From: Microbacteriaceae bacterium
GTDB taxonomy: Bacteria > Actinomycetota > Actinomycetes > Actinomycetales > Microbacteriaceae
Length of the DNA stretch: 46,793 nt
NCBI GenBank assembly: GCA_025352325.1
Contig: JANXTR010000015.1
Coordinates: forward strand, 1 to 46,793
Reading direction: 5' to 3'
Part shown: one piece after another, positions 24,855-36,836 of the stretch
Layout of the letters: each line of letters starts with the position of its first letter
How positions within the stretch are numbered: position 1 is the stretch's first letter
The notes under the pieces: generated by a model
What the model was told of the DNA's origin: nothing
What the model saw: the letters and a program-made list of their open reading frames with translations, nothing else
The model's database searches: none
Position numbers and translations under genes: made by a program

Positions 24855-25606
24855 CCCCCGTCGCCGACTCCGCGGGCGTTCCCTTCGCGGGACGCGCCTT
24901 CCACGAGAACCCGGGGGCCGGCGACGACGGCTCGCCGCCGCCGCGCCTGCTCGAAGCGCTTCAGCGGTTCCGCGCGGGCGAGCTCGGCGCGGCGGAGGTC
25001 GTCGCGACGCTGCACGGTGAGCGGCTACTCATCCCGCTAGTTGCGGTGCGCGGTGACGAGGGCGTCGGAGCTCACGGCCAGCTGGTCGACAAGACGCAGG
25101 AGCTCTCGATCGTCACTGTCGCGGGACCGGACGGGCGGCACGTGCTACCGGCCTTCACTTCGGTGGCGACGCTGCAGGCCTGGAATGCCTCCGCGCGGCC
25201 CATCCCGATCGAGGCCGCACGCGTCGCACTGGCGGCGGCGTCCGAGGGCACCCCTCTGATCGTCCTCGACGCGGGGTCGCCGACCGAGTTCGCGGTGCGC
25301 TCGCCGGCTTTCGAGGCGATGGCGACCGGCGTCGCGTGGGTCCCGTGCTTCGACGACGAGGCGGTGCTCGACGCGTTCCTCGCCGCCGGGTCGGGGGAGG
25401 AGGCTCTGCGCGGGATCCAGCTGGCGCCGGGCGATCCGGACGCCCGACTCGCCGGCCCGGAGCTGCTGGTTCAGCTGTCGGTGCGGGCCGGTCTCGAGAG
25501 GGGTGAGCTCGACGCTCTCCTCGGACGGCTGCAGCAGGCGTGGGCTGCCGATCCGGTCATTGCGGCGCGCGTCGACTCGATCGGTGTGAGGCTCGACCGG
25601 GTCTAG
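24851..25606 (+). CDS. SseB family protein
   Basis: The 251-residue protein carries an SseB-type domain from about residue 30 to 150 ([38 protein letters not shown]), a fold named after enterobacterial SseB with no settled function in actinobacteria. The ATGA overlap with priA shows co-translation with the histidine genes, a conserved arrangement in related genomes by my recollection. The frame is open upstream to 24263 only as a shadow of priA. It converges with DUF1844 after 22 bp. Confidence 0.8.
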   Translation: MTPVADSAGVPFAGRAFHENPGAGDDGSPPPRLLEALQRFRAGELGAAEVVATLHGERLLIPLVAVRGDEGVGAHGQLVDKTQELSIVTVAGPDGRHVLPAFTSVATLQAWNASARPIPIEAARVALAAASEGTPLIVLDAGSPTEFAVRSPAFEAMATGVAWVPCFDDEAVLDAFLAAGSGEEALRGIQLAPGDPDARLAGPELLVQLSVRAGLERGELDALLGRLQQAWAADPVIAARVDSIGVRLDRV

Positions 25607-25628
25607 ACCGCGCTCTTCGGCAGACGCC

Positions 25629-25979
25629 CTAGATGACGGATCCTGTCCACTTCTCGCCCGGCCCCTTGCCGATCGGGTCGGGAATCGGTGAAGCCTCGCG
25701 GAACGCGAGCTGCAGGCTGCGCAGGCCGTCGCGGAGGGGACGGGCGTGCTGGTCGCCGACACTCGGCGCCGCTGCGGTCACAAGGCCGGCGAGGGCGTCG
25801 ATGAGCTTGCGCGCCTCGTCAAGGTCGAGTTGGGTGGCCGGGTCGTCGGCCAGGCCGACCTTCACCGCGGCGGCACTCAGCAGATGGACGGCGACCGTGT
25901 TGATGACCTCGACGGCGGGCACCTCAGCGATGTCGCGGCTCTGCTGGGCGGTGTCTTCCATCACGAACTCTTCGGCCAC
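25629..25979 (-). CDS. DUF1844 domain protein
   Basis: This is a 116-residue mostly helical protein. The core VEVINTVAVHLLSAAAVKVGL ... LDEARKLIDALAGLV matches DUF1844, commonly encoded next to infC in actinobacteria. The function is unknown. The GTG at 25979 has GAGGAA 7 nt upstream; an ATG at 25961 is an alternative. It diverges from infC. Confidence 0.85.
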   Translation of the reverse strand: MAEEFVMEDTAQQSRDIAEVPAVEVINTVAVHLLSAAAVKVGLADDPATQLDLDEARKLIDALAGLVTAAAPSVGDQHARPLRDGLRSLQLAFREASPIPDPIGKGPGEKWTGSVI

Positions 25980-26219
25980 GGGCGTTCCTCTGCTAGTCTG
26001 ATGCGGGCTCCGAGGCCAGATCCTCGGAAACGAAGTGGAGAAATCCCACCCGCTGGCCGCATCTCCAGGCTAGCCGGGTCAGTTGCACCCCGCCGGTCGT
26101 CGCTCGCGACATCTCGGTAGCCAGGGTGTTTTGAACGCAGTTTCGCACGATTCTGCGGTGGACGTTCCTCTCTTTCGTGCCGTCACGGGCCCACAAGAAG
26201 CACGACGAAAGGAAATCGC
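25980..26219 (+). promoter_or_regulatory. infC upstream region
   Basis: These 240 nt separate DUF1844 and infC and must contain both promoters. For infC, TTGAAC at 26131-26136 is one weak -35 candidate but I cannot identify a convincing -10. The region ends in AAAGGAAA (26208-26215), a good ribosome binding site that fixes the non-canonical ATC start at 26220. I see no leader peptide with clear features. Confidence 0.45.
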
Positions 26220-27088
<869 letters not shown>

Positions 27089-27089
<1 letters not shown>

Positions 27090-27283
27090 TGCCGAAGATG
27101 AAGACGCACTCCGGTGCGAAGAAGCGCTTCAAGATCACCGGTTCCGGCAAGGTCATGAAGCAGGGCGCTGGCATGCGCCACAACCTCGAGAAGAAGTCCT
27201 CGAAGCTCACACGTCGCCTCAACCGCGAGGTGGTCCTGGCTCCTCAGGACGCCAAAACTATCAAGCGCCTTTTGGGCAAGTAA
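27089..27283 (+). CDS. rpmI: 50S ribosomal protein L35
   Basis: The 64-residue basic protein [20 protein letters not shown]... is typical L35, ending in [11 protein letters not shown]. The TAATG overlap with infC and the AGAAGGA ribosome site inside the end of infC indicate coupled translation in the classic infC-rpmI-rplT operon. Confidence 0.98.
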
Positions 27284-27314
27284 CTAAGAACCCCGAGATC
27301 AAGGACTATCTGAA

Positions 27315-27698
27315 ATGGCACGTGTCAAGAGAGCGGTCAACGCCGCCAAGAAGCGCCGCACCATCCTCGAGCGCGCAGAGGGCTACCGCGGTCAGCGGTC
27401 GCGTCTGTACCGCAAGGCCAAGGAGCAGGTCACTCACTCGCTTGTCTACTCCTACCGCGACCGCCGCGCCAAGAAGGGCGAGTTCCGTCGCCTCTGGATC
27501 CAGCGCATCAACGCTGCAGCCCGCGCGAACGACATGACGTACAACCGCCTCATCCAGGGCCTCGGCATCGCCGGTGTCGAGGTGGACCGTCGCATCCTCG
27601 CCGATCTCGCGATCAACGAGCCCGCGACTTTCGCCGGTCTCGTCGCGACGGCCAAGGCCGCGCTGCCCGCGGATGTGAACGCCAAGATCGAGGCGTAA
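27315..27698 (+). CDS. rplT: 50S ribosomal protein L20
   Basis: The 127-residue basic protein shows the L20 signature [26 protein letters not shown] and [21 protein letters not shown]20 binds 23S rRNA early in assembly and represses its own operon in other bacteria. It is the third gene of infC-rpmI-rplT, with 31 bp after rpmI. A terminator follows. Confidence 0.98.
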   Translation: MARVKRAVNAAKKRRTILERAEGYRGQRSRLYRKAKEQVTHSLVYSYRDRRAKKGEFRRLWIQRINAAARANDMTYNRLIQGLGIAGVEVDRRILADLAINEPATFAGLVATAKAALPADVNAKIEA

Positions 27699-27728
27699 GC
27701 ACTCACCGCAGCATGTATCACCGCGCAC

Positions 27729-27773
27729 GGCGCGGATGCCGATGAACGCTCGGCATCCGCGCCGTCGCCGTTT
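27729..27773 (+). terminator. Terminator hairpin after rplT
   Basis: A perfect 14-bp stem (27729-27742 with 27750-27763, GGCGCGGATGCCGA and its complement) with a 7-nt loop. It is followed by a GC-containing stretch and only three T residues at 27771-27773, so termination may be less efficient. Confidence 0.7.
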
Positions 27774-27812
27774 CATCACAGAACGTTCATATGTTCGCCC
27801 TACTCTTCGAGA

Positions 27813-28607
27813 GTGATCGACAATCCGCGTTCCCCTCGCGTGCGCGCCGTGGCGAAACTGGCCAAGCGCAGTGCCCGTGCGGAGACCGGTCTCTTCCTGG
27901 TGGAGGGACCGCAGGCGGTGACCGAGCTCCTGCAGTTCCGTTCGGCGCTGCTCGTCGACCTGTTCATGACACGCACCGCGCTCGACCGGTACAGCGATCT
28001 CGCTCGTTCAGCCGCGGCATCCGGGATCGAGGCCGAGACGGTCAGCGACCACGTGCTCGAGACGATGGCCGACACCGTGACGCCGCAGGGTGTCGTGGCC
28101 GTGTCGCGGCAGTTCCCCGTCTCGGTCGAGGAGTTGCTCGCGGGCGGCGTGACCCTGGTCGCCATCCTCGACGAGGTGCGTGACCCCGGCAACGCGGGCA
28201 CGATCATCCGGGCAGCGGATGCCGCGGGCGCCGACGGCGTGATCTTCACCGGCAAGAGCGTCGACGCCTACAACCCGAAGGTCGTTCGCTCGACCACGGG
28301 GTCCCTGTTCCACGTCGCCGTCGCGCAGGGCGGGGAACTGGATGCCGCGATCCGAGCCGTGAAAGCGGCGGGCCTCCAGGTGCTCGCCGCCGATATCGCG
28401 GGCGACGACCTGCCGACCGTCCGGGAGCGGCTCGCGCAGCCGACCGCCTGGTTGTTCGGCAACGAGGCGCACGGACTCACCGACGACTCGCTCGGGCTCG
28501 CCGACCACGTCGTGAAGGTGCCGATCTACGGGCACGCGGAGTCGCTGAACCTCGCCACGGCGGCCTCGGTCTGCCTCTACGAGTCGGCGTTCGCGCAGCG
28601 CGTCTAG
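27813..28607 (+). CDS. TrmH/SpoU family RNA methyltransferase
   Basis: A SPOUT-class 2'-O-methyltransferase of 264 residues. It has an N-terminal substrate-binding domain (FLVEGPQAV) and the three SpoU motifs: LDEVRDPGNAGTIIRAADAAG, AWLFGNEAHGL and VKVPIYGHAESLNLATAASV. The target is probably 23S rRNA, as in RlmB/TsnR-like enzymes, but the position cannot be read from sequence. It is often located between rplT and pheS, as here. The GTG start is exactly 6 nt after TACTCT (27801-27806), suggesting a leaderless transcript. Confidence 0.9.
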   Translation: MIDNPRSPRVRAVAKLAKRSARAETGLFLVEGPQAVTELLQFRSALLVDLFMTRTALDRYSDLARSAAASGIEAETVSDHVLETMADTVTPQGVVAVSRQFPVSVEELLAGGVTLVAILDEVRDPGNAGTIIRAADAAGADGVIFTGKSVDAYNPKVVRSTTGSLFHVAVAQGGELDAAIRAVKAAGLQVLAADIAGDDLPTVRERLAQPTAWLFGNEAHGLTDDSLGLADHVVKVPIYGHAESLNLATAASVCLYESAFAQRV

Positions 28608-28630
28608 CCACTCTCCGCCCTCGTCCGAGA

Positions 28631-28701
28631 TTCAGGACGACACGCCGTTCGCGGCCACGGGTCAGGGCGCTACACCGACGTGTCGTGCCCTGCGTCCTGA
28701 A
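28631..28701. repeat. Imperfect inverted repeat between the methyltransferase and pheS
   Basis: TTCAGGACGACACG (28631-28644) faces its complement at 28679-28701, which is interrupted by a 9-nt insertion (CGTGTCGT, insertion, CCTGAA). The loop of ~34 nt is GC-rich. It could act as a terminator-like or regulatory structure for pheST, or be a dispersed intergenic repeat. There is no T-run. Confidence 0.55.
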
Positions 28702-28747
28702 CCCGCGATGGTTCGGACCCCTTCCGGCCCCGCGGCTAAGCTTGTGA

Positions 28748-29791
<1,044 letters not shown>

Positions 29792-32281
29792 ATGCGCGTC
29801 CCGCTGAGCTGGCTGGGGGAGTGGGTCGACCTCCCCGAGGACGTCTCGCTCGAGAGCGTGCACGAGTCCCTCGTGCGCGTCGGCTTCGAGGAGGAGGACG
29901 TCCATCTCGTCGAGCTGACCGGTCCCGTGGTTGTCGGGCAGGTGCTCTCGATCGAGCCCGAGCCGCAGACCAACGGCAAGACCATCAACTGGTGCCAGGT
30001 GGATGTCGGTGAAACCGAGCCCCGCGGCATCGTGTGCGGTGCGCACAACTTCGTCGTCGGTGACAAGGTCGTCGTCACGCTGCCGGGCGCGGTCCTGCCG
30101 GGACCCTTCCCCATCGCGGCCCGCAAGACCTACGGACATACCTCCGACGGCATGATCGCCTCCGCGCGAGAGCTCGGACTCGGTGACGAGCACGACGGTA
30201 TCCTGCGGCTCGCCGCGCTGGGGCTTGACGACGCCCCGGTGGGCGCCGACGCGATCCATCTGCTCGGACTGGATGACGCGGCCGTCGAGATCAACGTGAC
30301 GCCCGACCGGGGCTACGCCTTCTCGATCCGCGGGGTGGCGCGCGAGTACTCGCACTCGACGGGGGCGGCGTTCCGCGATCCCGCGCTCGCCGTCACGCCA
30401 GTGGAACCCGTCGAGGTCTTCCCCGTGACGGTCGACGACCGATCCCCGATCCGGGGCACCGTCGGTTCGCGCGCCTTCGCGACGCGTGCCGTGCGCGGCG
30501 TCGACGTGACCCGGCCCACGCCGCCGTGGATGGTGGCGCGCCTGAAGCTCGCGGGGGTGCGATCCATCTCCCTGCCCGTCGACATCACCAACTACGTCAT
30601 GTTCGAGCTCGGTCAGCCGACGCACGCCTACGACCTCGGCATACTGCAGGGCGGCTTCGTAGTCCGCCGTGCCGTGCCGGGTGAGACGCTCGAGACCCTC
30701 GACGGCGTCGTGCGCACCCTGTCGCCCGAGGACCTACTGATCACCGACGACTCCGGTCCGATCGGCCTCGCCGGCGTCATGGGCGGCGCCACCACTGAGA
30801 TCTCGGATGCCACCACCGACGTCCTGGTCGAGGCCGCGAACTTCGATCCGGTGTCCATCGCGCGGAGCGCCCGTCGCCACAAGCTGCCGAGTGAGGCGTC
30901 CAAGCGCTTCGAGCGCGGCGTGGACCCGACGCTCGGGCCGATCGCGGCGCAGCGTGTCGTCGACCTGCTCGTCGAGTTCGCGGGCGGGACGGCCGACACC
31001 CTCGGCACCGCATACTCGGCATATCCCGCGTCCGTCCCGATATCGTTCTCCCCGAGTCGACCGGCCACCGTCATCGGTGTCGACTACAGCGAGGCCGAGG
31101 TGCACGATGCGCTCGTCCTGATCGGCTGCGAGGTGCAGCCAGCCGGAGACGGCACGTGGCTCGTCACTCCGCCCGCCTGGCGTCCCGACCTCACCGACGC
31201 GCTCACTCTGGTCGAGGAGGTCGCCCGCATCGTCGGGTACGACCGCATCCCTTCGGTGTTGCCGATCGCGCCGCCCGGACGCGGCCTGACACGCGAACAG
31301 TCCGCGCGACGCCGTGCCGCCGCGATGCTGGCCGCCGCGGGTGCGACCGAGGTGCTCGCGTATCCGTTCACCTCCGCCGCCATGGTCGAACGGTTCTCGC
31401 CGGGCGAGCCCGCGATGAAGCTGGTCAACCCGCTCGACCCGCAGAATGGCCTGCTGCGCCGCTCTCTCCTGCCGGGGCTGATCGAGGTTGCCCGCCGCAA
31501 CCTCTCGCGCGGGATGACCGACCTCGCCCTGTTCGAGGTCGGCACCGTCTTCCTCCCGGAGGCCGGGGTCGCGCCGGGCACCGAGTCCATCCCGCCCGGC
31601 GCCGCGCGCCCGGACGACGCGACGCTCGCCGCCCTGAACGCCGGCATCCCGCCGCAGCACTGGCACGTCGGTGGCCTGTTCCTCGGTGACGCACTGGCGA
31701 AGCAGCCTGGCGCCGCCGCGGTCGCGAGCTCGCTGACCGACGCGCTGGATGCCGTTCGCCAGCTGTCGCTCGCGCTCGCCGTCGACATCCGCGTCTCGAC
31801 GGGATCGCACCCAGCCTTGCACCCCGGACGCACCGCGCAGCTCAGCGTCGGTGACCGAGCGGTGGGCGTCGCGGGCGAGCTGCTGCCCTCGCTGGCGCGT
31901 GAGCTCGACCTGCCGCGCGTGGTGGCGCTCGTGGAGCTCGACCTCGACACGCTCATCGAGCTCGGCGCTCAGCAGGCCGCGCCGACGCTGATCGGCACGC
32001 TGCCCGCCGCCACCCAGGATCTCTCGCTCGTCGTGCCCGTCGAGGCACCGGCCGGCAAGGTGCTGGCTGCGGTCGTTGCGGGCGCCGGCGCACTCCTCGA
32101 GGACGCGCGTCTCGTCGACGACTACCGCGGCCCCGGACTGCCGGACGGTCGCAAGTCGCTGACCTTCGCCTTGCGCTTCCGCGCGCCGGACCGCACCCTC
32201 ACCGCCGCCGAGGCGAGCGAGGCGAAGCTCGCGGGCGCCGCCCACGCGGCCGAGCTGTTCGGCGCGACCGTCAGGGAGTAG
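29792..32281 (+). CDS. pheT: Phenylalanine--tRNA ligase beta subunit
   Basis: The 829-residue partner of PheS has an N-terminal tRNA-binding (EMAP-like) domain around residues 40-150, and B3/B4 editing and B5 domains in the middle (SEASKRFERGVDPTLGP, EEVARIVGYDRIPS). A C-terminal ferredoxin-like anticodon-binding domain contains LSLVVPVEAPAGKVLAAV and LTFALRFRAPDRTLT. The ATG is directly adjacent to the pheS TAG with no gap, so translation is coupled. Confidence 0.97.
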   Translation: MRVPLSWLGEWVDLPEDVSLESVHESLVRVGFEEEDVHLVELTGPVVVGQVLSIEPEPQTNGKTINWCQVDVGETEPRGIVCGAHNFVVGDKVVVTLPGAVLPGPFPIAARKTYGHTSDGMIASARELGLGDEHDGILRLAALGLDDAPVGADAIHLLGLDDAAVEINVTPDRGYAFSIRGVAREYSHSTGAAFRDPALAVTPVEPVEVFPVTVDDRSPIRGTVGSRAFATRAVRGVDVTRPTPPWMVARLKLAGVRSISLPVDITNYVMFELGQPTHAYDLGILQGGFVVRRAVPGETLETLDGVVRTLSPEDLLITDDSGPIGLAGVMGGATTEISDATTDVLVEAANFDPVSIARSARRHKLPSEASKRFERGVDPTLGPIAAQRVVDLLVEFAGGTADTLGTAYSAYPASVPISFSPSRPATVIGVDYSEAEVHDALVLIGCEVQPAGDGTWLVTPPAWRPDLTDALTLVEEVARIVGYDRIPSVLPIAPPGRGLTREQSARRRAAAMLAAAGATEVLAYPFTSAAMVERFSPGEPAMKLVNPLDPQNGLLRRSLLPGLIEVARRNLSRGMTDLALFEVGTVFLPEAGVAPGTESIPPGAARPDDATLAALNAGIPPQHWHVGGLFLGDALAKQPGAAAVASSLTDALDAVRQLSLALAVDIRVSTGSHPALHPGRTAQLSVGDRAVGVAGELLPSLARELDLPRVVALVELDLDTLIELGAQQAAPTLIGTLPAATQDLSLVVPVEAPAGKVLAAVVAGAGALLEDARLVDDYRGPGLPDGRKSLTFALRFRAPDRTLTAAEASEAKLAGAAHAAELFGATVRE

Positions 32282-32329
32282 CGCGGATCGGATTCGCACC
32301 CGGGGGCGTTGGCGCAGTATGGTCGAACC

Positions 32330-32416
32330 GTGGCCACCACGACTGTCGAACTCCGGAGCTCCGCTCTCCGTCGAGTCCGTCGTGCGCGCCGACTTCAGGC
32401 GACGCCGCGCCGCTGA
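32330..32416 (+). CDS. Possible arginine-rich leader peptide upstream of argC
   Basis: A 28-codon frame (GTG 32330 to TGA 32414) encodes nine arginines: R9, R14, R15, R17, R18, R20, R21, R27 and R28. It sits directly upstream of the arginine biosynthesis operon. Its GTG lies exactly 6 nt after TATGGT (32318-32323), the same leaderless geometry as the true genes around it. Its end overlaps a possible hairpin (32399-32409 with 32433-32445). This fits an attenuation peptide sensing arginyl-tRNA, but high-GC DNA makes Arg codons common. A competing 51-codon ATG frame (32319-32474) overlaps it. Confidence 0.4.
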   Translation: MATTTVELRSSALRRVRRARRLQATPRR

Positions 32417-32445
32417 CTCGTTTCAGCCGTTTCGCGTGACGTCGC
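32399..32445 (+). promoter_or_regulatory. Possible attenuator hairpin in the argC leader
   Basis: GCGACG (32399-32404) and CGCG (32406-32409) can pair with CGCG (32433-32436) and CGTCGC (32440-32445), with a small asymmetric bulge and a 23-nt loop. It begins within the last codons of the arginine-rich frame. There is no T-run, so if real it would act other than as a plain intrinsic terminator. Confidence 0.3.
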
Positions 32446-32483
32446 CGCTCCGACCCCGTCCCGTCGAACCCTAAGGTTGAACT

Positions 32484-33545
32484 ATGTCGCTGTCCGTCGC
32501 CGTTGCTGGCGCGAGCGGATACGCCGGAGGCGAGCTGCTGCGGCTGCTCGCGCAGCATCCGGATGTCGAGATCACCACGGTCACCGCGTTCCAGAACGCC
32601 GGCCAGCCGCTCATCGCCACTCAGCCCCACCTGCGCTCGCTCGCGCACCTCACGCTGCAGGAGACCACCCCCGAGGTGCTCTCCGGTGCCGATGTCGTCT
32701 TCCTCGCCCTGCCGCACGGCAGGTCGGGCGAGATCACCGTGGACCTTCCGGATGACGTGGTCGTCATCGACTGCGGCGCCGATCACCGGCTGACCGACCC
32801 GGCCGCGTGGGCTGAGTACTACGGGGGCGACTACTTCGGCGCCTGGGACTACGGGCTGCCGGAACTGATCCTGGGGGGCGCGCAGAACAATGGCGCCGCC
32901 CGCCAGCGCAGCAACCTCGTCGGGTCCACTCGAATCGCCGTGCCCGGCTGCAATGTCACCGCGATCTCGCTGGCCCTCGCGCCCGGCATCGCGGCGGGAG
33001 TTATCGAGCCCCACGACTTGGTGAGCGTGCTCGCCGTCGGCACATCGGGAGCGGGCAAGAGCCTGAAGACCGAGCTGCTGGCCAGCGAGATCGCCGGCTC
33101 GGCGTCCGCGTATCAGGTGGGCGGCATCCACCGCCACACGCCCGAGATCGTGCAGAACCTCTCGGCGGCCGGAGGAGTCGGGGTGAGCATCTCGTTCACT
33201 CCGGTGCTCGTACCGATGTCGCGTGGGATCCTCGCCACTTCGACCGCCCGGCTCGCGCCCGGCGTCACCGCCCACGACGTGCGGGAGGCCTGGGAGGCCG
33301 CCTACGCGCACGAGACCTTCGTGCACGTGCTGCCGGCCGGGCAGTTCCCGAAGTCCGCAGACACCACGGGGTCGAACACCGCCCTCCTCGGTCTCGCCGT
33401 CGACGAACGAACGGGACGCGTCGTCATCATCAGCGCGATCGACAACCTCGTCAAGGGCACCGCGGGTGCCGCCATCCAATCCGCCAACATCGCGCTCGGG
33501 CTCCCCGAGACGACCGGCCTTCCCCTGAATGGAGTCGCCCCGTGA
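32484..33545 (+). CDS. argC: N-acetyl-gamma-glutamyl-phosphate reductase
   Basis: ArgC is the NADPH-dependent reductase of step 3 in arginine synthesis. The 353 residues include an N-terminal Rossmann motif ([18 protein letters not shown]), the catalytic cysteine C156 in [13 protein letters not shown], and [11 protein letters not shown]. The ATG lies exactly 6 nt after TAAGGT (32472-32477); AAGG in the same place could instead be a ribosome site. It is the first gene of argCJBDF, and its stop overlaps argJ by 4 bp. Confidence 0.97.
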   Translation: MSLSVAVAGASGYAGGELLRLLAQHPDVEITTVTAFQNAGQPLIATQPHLRSLAHLTLQETTPEVLSGADVVFLALPHGRSGEITVDLPDDVVVIDCGADHRLTDPAAWAEYYGGDYFGAWDYGLPELILGGAQNNGAARQRSNLVGSTRIAVPGCNVTAISLALAPGIAAGVIEPHDLVSVLAVGTSGAGKSLKTELLASEIAGSASAYQVGGIHRHTPEIVQNLSAAGGVGVSISFTPVLVPMSRGILATSTARLAPGVTAHDVREAWEAAYAHETFVHVLPAGQFPKSADTTGSNTALLGLAVDERTGRVVIISAIDNLVKGTAGAAIQSANIALGLPETTGLPLNGVAP

Positions 33546-34711
33546 GCGACGGAATCAGTGCGAGCGTCACCGGCCCCGCCGGATTCGAGGCGGCTGGCGT
33601 GCGCGCCGGACTGAAGACCAGCGGCAATCTCGATCTGGCGCTCGTCGTCAACCGCGGGCCGCTCACCAGCGCCGCCGTCGTCTTCACCGGCAACCGCGCG
33701 CAGGCGAACCCGATCATCTGGTCGAAGCAAGTTATCGCCGACGGTGAGGTGAGCGCGATCGTGCTCAACTCCGGCGGAGCGAACTGCTTCACCGGATTGC
33801 AGGGCTTTCAGACCACGCACGCGACAGCCGAGGCGGTCGCCTCCGAGCTCGGGGTGAGCGCCGGCGACGTGCTGGTCTGCTCGACCGGCCTGATCGGCGA
33901 GCAGCTGCCCCTCGACAAGCTGCTGTCGGGCGTGACCGCTGCCACCGTGGCCCTCTCGCCCGAGGGCGGAATGGATGCCGCATCCGCCATCATCACGACC
34001 GACACCCACGCGAAGACGGCCGTGTTGTCGCGTGCGGGGTGGAGCCTCGGCGGCATGGCGAAGGGAGCCGGCATGCTGGCCCCCGGGCTGGCCACCATGC
34101 TCGTCGTCATCACCACGGATGCCGCGCTCGATTCGCCCGCGCTCGACTCCGCGCTGCGCACCGCGACCCGCGTCAGTTTCGACCGGCTGGACTCGGACGG
34201 CTGCATGTCGACGAACGACCAGGTGACGCTGCTGGCGAGCGGGGCATCCGGGATCACACCGTCCACCGCGGAGTTCACCGCCGCCCTCAGCGAGATCACA
34301 CTCGACCTCGCGCGACAGCTGCAGTCGGATGCCGAGGGCGCGAGCCACGACATCGAGATCGTGGTCGTGCACGCGGCCACCGAGGACGACGCGGTCGAGG
34401 TCGGCCGCTCGGTCGCGCGCAACAACCTGTTCAAGGCGGCGGTGTTCGGCAACGATCCCAACTGGGGCCGCGTGCTCGCGGCAATCGGAACGACGCAAGC
34501 GCCCTTCGATCCCTACGCGGTTGACGTCTCGATGAACGGGGTGCGGGTCTGCTCGAACGGAGCGCCGGACCGCCCGCGCGACGAGGTCGACCTGACGCCG
34601 CGCGCCGTCAATGTGCTCATCGATCTCAAGGTGGGCGACGCGACCGCCACGATCCTGACCAACGACCTCACCCACGAGTACGTGCACGAGAACTCGGCGT
34701 ACGCGTCATGA
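33542..34711 (+). CDS. argJ: Glutamate N-acetyltransferase / ornithine acetyltransferase
   Basis: ArgJ recycles the acetyl group from N-acetylornithine to glutamate. It cleaves itself into two chains. The autoprocessing site with nucleophile Thr185 is visible in [17 protein letters not shown]. The 389-residue length is normal, and it ends with the conserved [11 protein letters not shown]-type C-terminus. GTG start, GTGA overlap with argC and ATGA overlap with argB. Whether it also makes acetylglutamate from acetyl-CoA (bifunctional) cannot be told from sequence. Confidence 0.96.
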   Translation: MSDGISASVTGPAGFEAAGVRAGLKTSGNLDLALVVNRGPLTSAAVVFTGNRAQANPIIWSKQVIADGEVSAIVLNSGGANCFTGLQGFQTTHATAEAVASELGVSAGDVLVCSTGLIGEQLPLDKLLSGVTAATVALSPEGGMDAASAIITTDTHAKTAVLSRAGWSLGGMAKGAGMLAPGLATMLVVITTDAALDSPALDSALRTATRVSFDRLDSDGCMSTNDQVTLLASGASGITPSTAEFTAALSEITLDLARQLQSDAEGASHDIEIVVVHAATEDDAVEVGRSVARNNLFKAAVFGNDPNWGRVLAAIGTTQAPFDPYAVDVSMNGVRVCSNGAPDRPRDEVDLTPRAVNVLIDLKVGDATATILTNDLTHEYVHENSAYAS

Positions 34712-35637
34712 GCGGCGATCTCGACAAGCTCGACCAGCGCGGCGTCATGAAGGATCCGCGGCTCGCCGGCGCCGAGATCAAGGCGGGCACCCTCATCGAG
34801 AGCCTGCCGTGGCTCAAGCAGTTCGCCGGGCAGATCATCGTCGTCAAGTTCGGCGGCAACGCGATGGTCGACGAGTCGCTGCAGTGCGCCTTCGCCGAAG
34901 ACATGGTGTACCTGCGTCACGTCGGCCTCAAGCCGGTCGTCGTGCACGGCGGCGGCCCGCAGATCACGGCGATGCTCGAGCGGCTCGGCATCCCGAGTCA
35001 GTTCGTCGGCGGGTACCGTGTGACGACGCCCGAGACGATGGACGTCGTGCGCATGGTGCTGACCGGCCAGGTCAGTCGCGAGCTGGTCAGCCTGATCAAC
35101 GAGCACGGGCCCCTCGCCTCGGCGATTTCGGGGGAGGACGCGGGTCTGTTCCGCGGCTCCCGGCGCGGTGCCCTGGTCGACGGCGAGGTCATCGACATCG
35201 GTCTGGTGGGTGACGTGGTCGAGGTGAATCCAGCATCGGTGCTCGCCGAGGTCAACGCCGGACGCATTCCGGTGGTCTCGTCCATCGCGCCCGACATCGA
35301 GGTGCCGGGGCAGTCGCTCAACGTGAACGCCGACTCGGCGGCTGCGGCGCTCGCTGTCGCCCTCGGGGCGGCCAAGCTCGTCGTGCTCACCGACGTCGAG
35401 GGGCTCTACCGCGACTGGCCGAACCGCGATTCGCTCGTCTCGGTGATCGACACCGCCGAGCTCATCGGGCTGCTGCCGCACCTCGAGAGCGGCATGATCC
35501 CCAAGATGACCGCATGCCTCGAGGCGGTCAGCGGGGGAGTCCCCAAGGCGGCGATCATCGACGGTCGTCGCCCGCATTCGATCCTGCTCGAGATATTCAC
35601 GGACGCCGGAATCGGCACGGAGGTGGTGCCCGCATGA
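34708..35637 (+). CDS. argB: Acetylglutamate kinase
   Basis: ArgB phosphorylates N-acetylglutamate. The 309-residue amino-acid-kinase fold shows [40 protein letters not shown] and [18 protein letters not shown]. An N-terminal helix before the kinase core (residues 1-40) is the feature associated with arginine-sensitive hexameric enzymes, so feedback inhibition is likely. It overlaps both neighbours by 4 bp. Confidence 0.97.
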   Translation: MSGDLDKLDQRGVMKDPRLAGAEIKAGTLIESLPWLKQFAGQIIVVKFGGNAMVDESLQCAFAEDMVYLRHVGLKPVVVHGGGPQITAMLERLGIPSQFVGGYRVTTPETMDVVRMVLTGQVSRELVSLINEHGPLASAISGEDAGLFRGSRRGALVDGEVIDIGLVGDVVEVNPASVLAEVNAGRIPVVSSIAPDIEVPGQSLNVNADSAAAALAVALGAAKLVVLTDVEGLYRDWPNRDSLVSVIDTAELIGLLPHLESGMIPKMTACLEAVSGGVPKAAIIDGRRPHSILLEIFTDAGIGTEVVPA

Positions 35638-36836
35638 GCACCGAAGTCCACACCATGACCACTGACCTCACCGACCGTCTCGCCGCCGTCGGCATGAAGT
35701 CGATCCCGCGCCCGCTCGCGGTGCTGGCCCGCGGTGAGGGCGCCCGGGTCTGGGACGTCGAGGGCACCGAATACCTCGATTTCCTCGCCGGGATCGCTGT
35801 CAACGCGCTCGGCCACGCGCACCCGGTCTTCGTGGATGCCGTGTCCCGCCAGGCGGCCACCCTCGCGCACATCTCGAACTACTTCGCCTCCCAGCCCGAG
35901 GTGGAGCTGGCCGAGCGGCTCGTGCTGCTCACCGGTGGAACCCGCGTCGTCTTCGGCAACTCGGGCGCCGAGGCGATCGAGGCGGCCATCAAGCTGGCGC
36001 GGCTCACCGGTCGGCCGCGCATCCTGGCGCTGCATGGCTCGTTCCACGGACGCACCACAGGGTCCATGGCACTCACCGGCAAGCCCGCGATGAGCGCGCC
36101 ATTCGGCAAGCTGATGCCCGGCGTCGAGCACCTGCCGACGACGATCGAAGCGCTCTCCGAGGCGATGGATGACGATGTCGCCGCGGTCGTCATCGAACCG
36201 ATCAAGGGCGAGGCCGGCGTCCTCGATCTGCCCGAGGGCTACCTCGCGGCGGCCCGCCACCTCACGGAGCGGCACGGCGCCTTGCTGATCCTGGACGAGA
36301 TCCAGACCGGCGCCGGGCGCACGGGGGACTGGTTCGCGTTTCAGCACGAGGGCATCGTGCCCGACGCGATCACCCTCGCCAAGGGGATAGGCGGCGGCTT
36401 CCCGATTGGGGCGCTCGTGACCTTCGGCGCGACGAGCGATCTGTTCCAGCCGGGGCAGCACGGCACGACCTTCGGCGGCAACCCGCTCGCGACCGCGACC
36501 GCGACCGCCGTGCTCGGCGAGATCGAGCGCGCGGGGCTCGTCGAGAACGCGCGCGTGCGCGGGGAGCAGTTGCGCGAGGTGATCCTGGGCATCGGCTCGC
36601 CCCTCGTGACCGACATCCAGGGCCGGGGTCTGCTGCTCGGCATCGGGCTGACCGGGCCGCTGGCCGGCGCGGTCGCCACGCGGGCCCTGTCGCTGGGACT
36701 CATCGTCAACGCGGCAACCGACAGCCGCATCCGGATCGCCCCTCCCTTGATCATCGGCGACGCCGAGATCCTCGAGTTCACGCGGCTGTTCGCCGCCGCC
36801 CTCGACCTGCCCGACACGAACGACGGAGCATCATGA
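35634..36836 (+). CDS. argD: Acetylornithine aminotransferase
   Basis: A class III PLP aminotransferase of 400 residues. It has [64 protein letters not shown] and the PLP-lysine segment [16 protein letters not shown] chose ATG 35634, overlapping the argB stop (ATGA). An in-frame ATG at codon 8 is an alternative, and the longer open frame from 35514 is not homologous. The stop overlaps argF. Confidence 0.95.
   Translation: MSTEVHTMTTDLTDRLAAVGMKSIPRPLAVLARGEGARVWDVEGTEYLDFLAGIAVNALGHAHPVFVDAVSRQAATLAHISNYFASQPEVELAERLVLLTGGTRVVFGNSGAEAIEAAIKLARLTGRPRILALHGSFHGRTTGSMALTGKPAMSAPFGKLMPGVEHLPTTIEALSEAMDDDVAAVVIEPIKGEAGVLDLPEGYLAAARHLTERHGALLILDEIQTGAGRTGDWFAFQHEGIVPDAITLAKGIGGGFPIGALVTFGATSDLFQPGQHGTTFGGNPLATATATAVLGEIERAGLVENARVRGEQLREVILGIGSPLVTDIQGRGLLLGIGLTGPLAGAVATRALSLGLIVNAATDSRIRIAPPLIIGDAEILEFTRLFAAALDLPDTNDGAS

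Noticed and set aside
27781-27799. LexA-box-like GAACGTTCATATGTTCG before the TrmH-family gene
   Set aside because: The half-sites are wrongly oriented or spaced (GAAC and GTTC are 8 nt apart rather than 4), so it does not meet the SOS consensus used for recA and lexA.
32319-32474. 51-codon ATG frame ahead of argC
   Set aside because: It lacks a ribosome site and its ATG overlaps the likely -10 hexamer. It remains an alternative to the 28-codon Arg-rich frame but is less supported.
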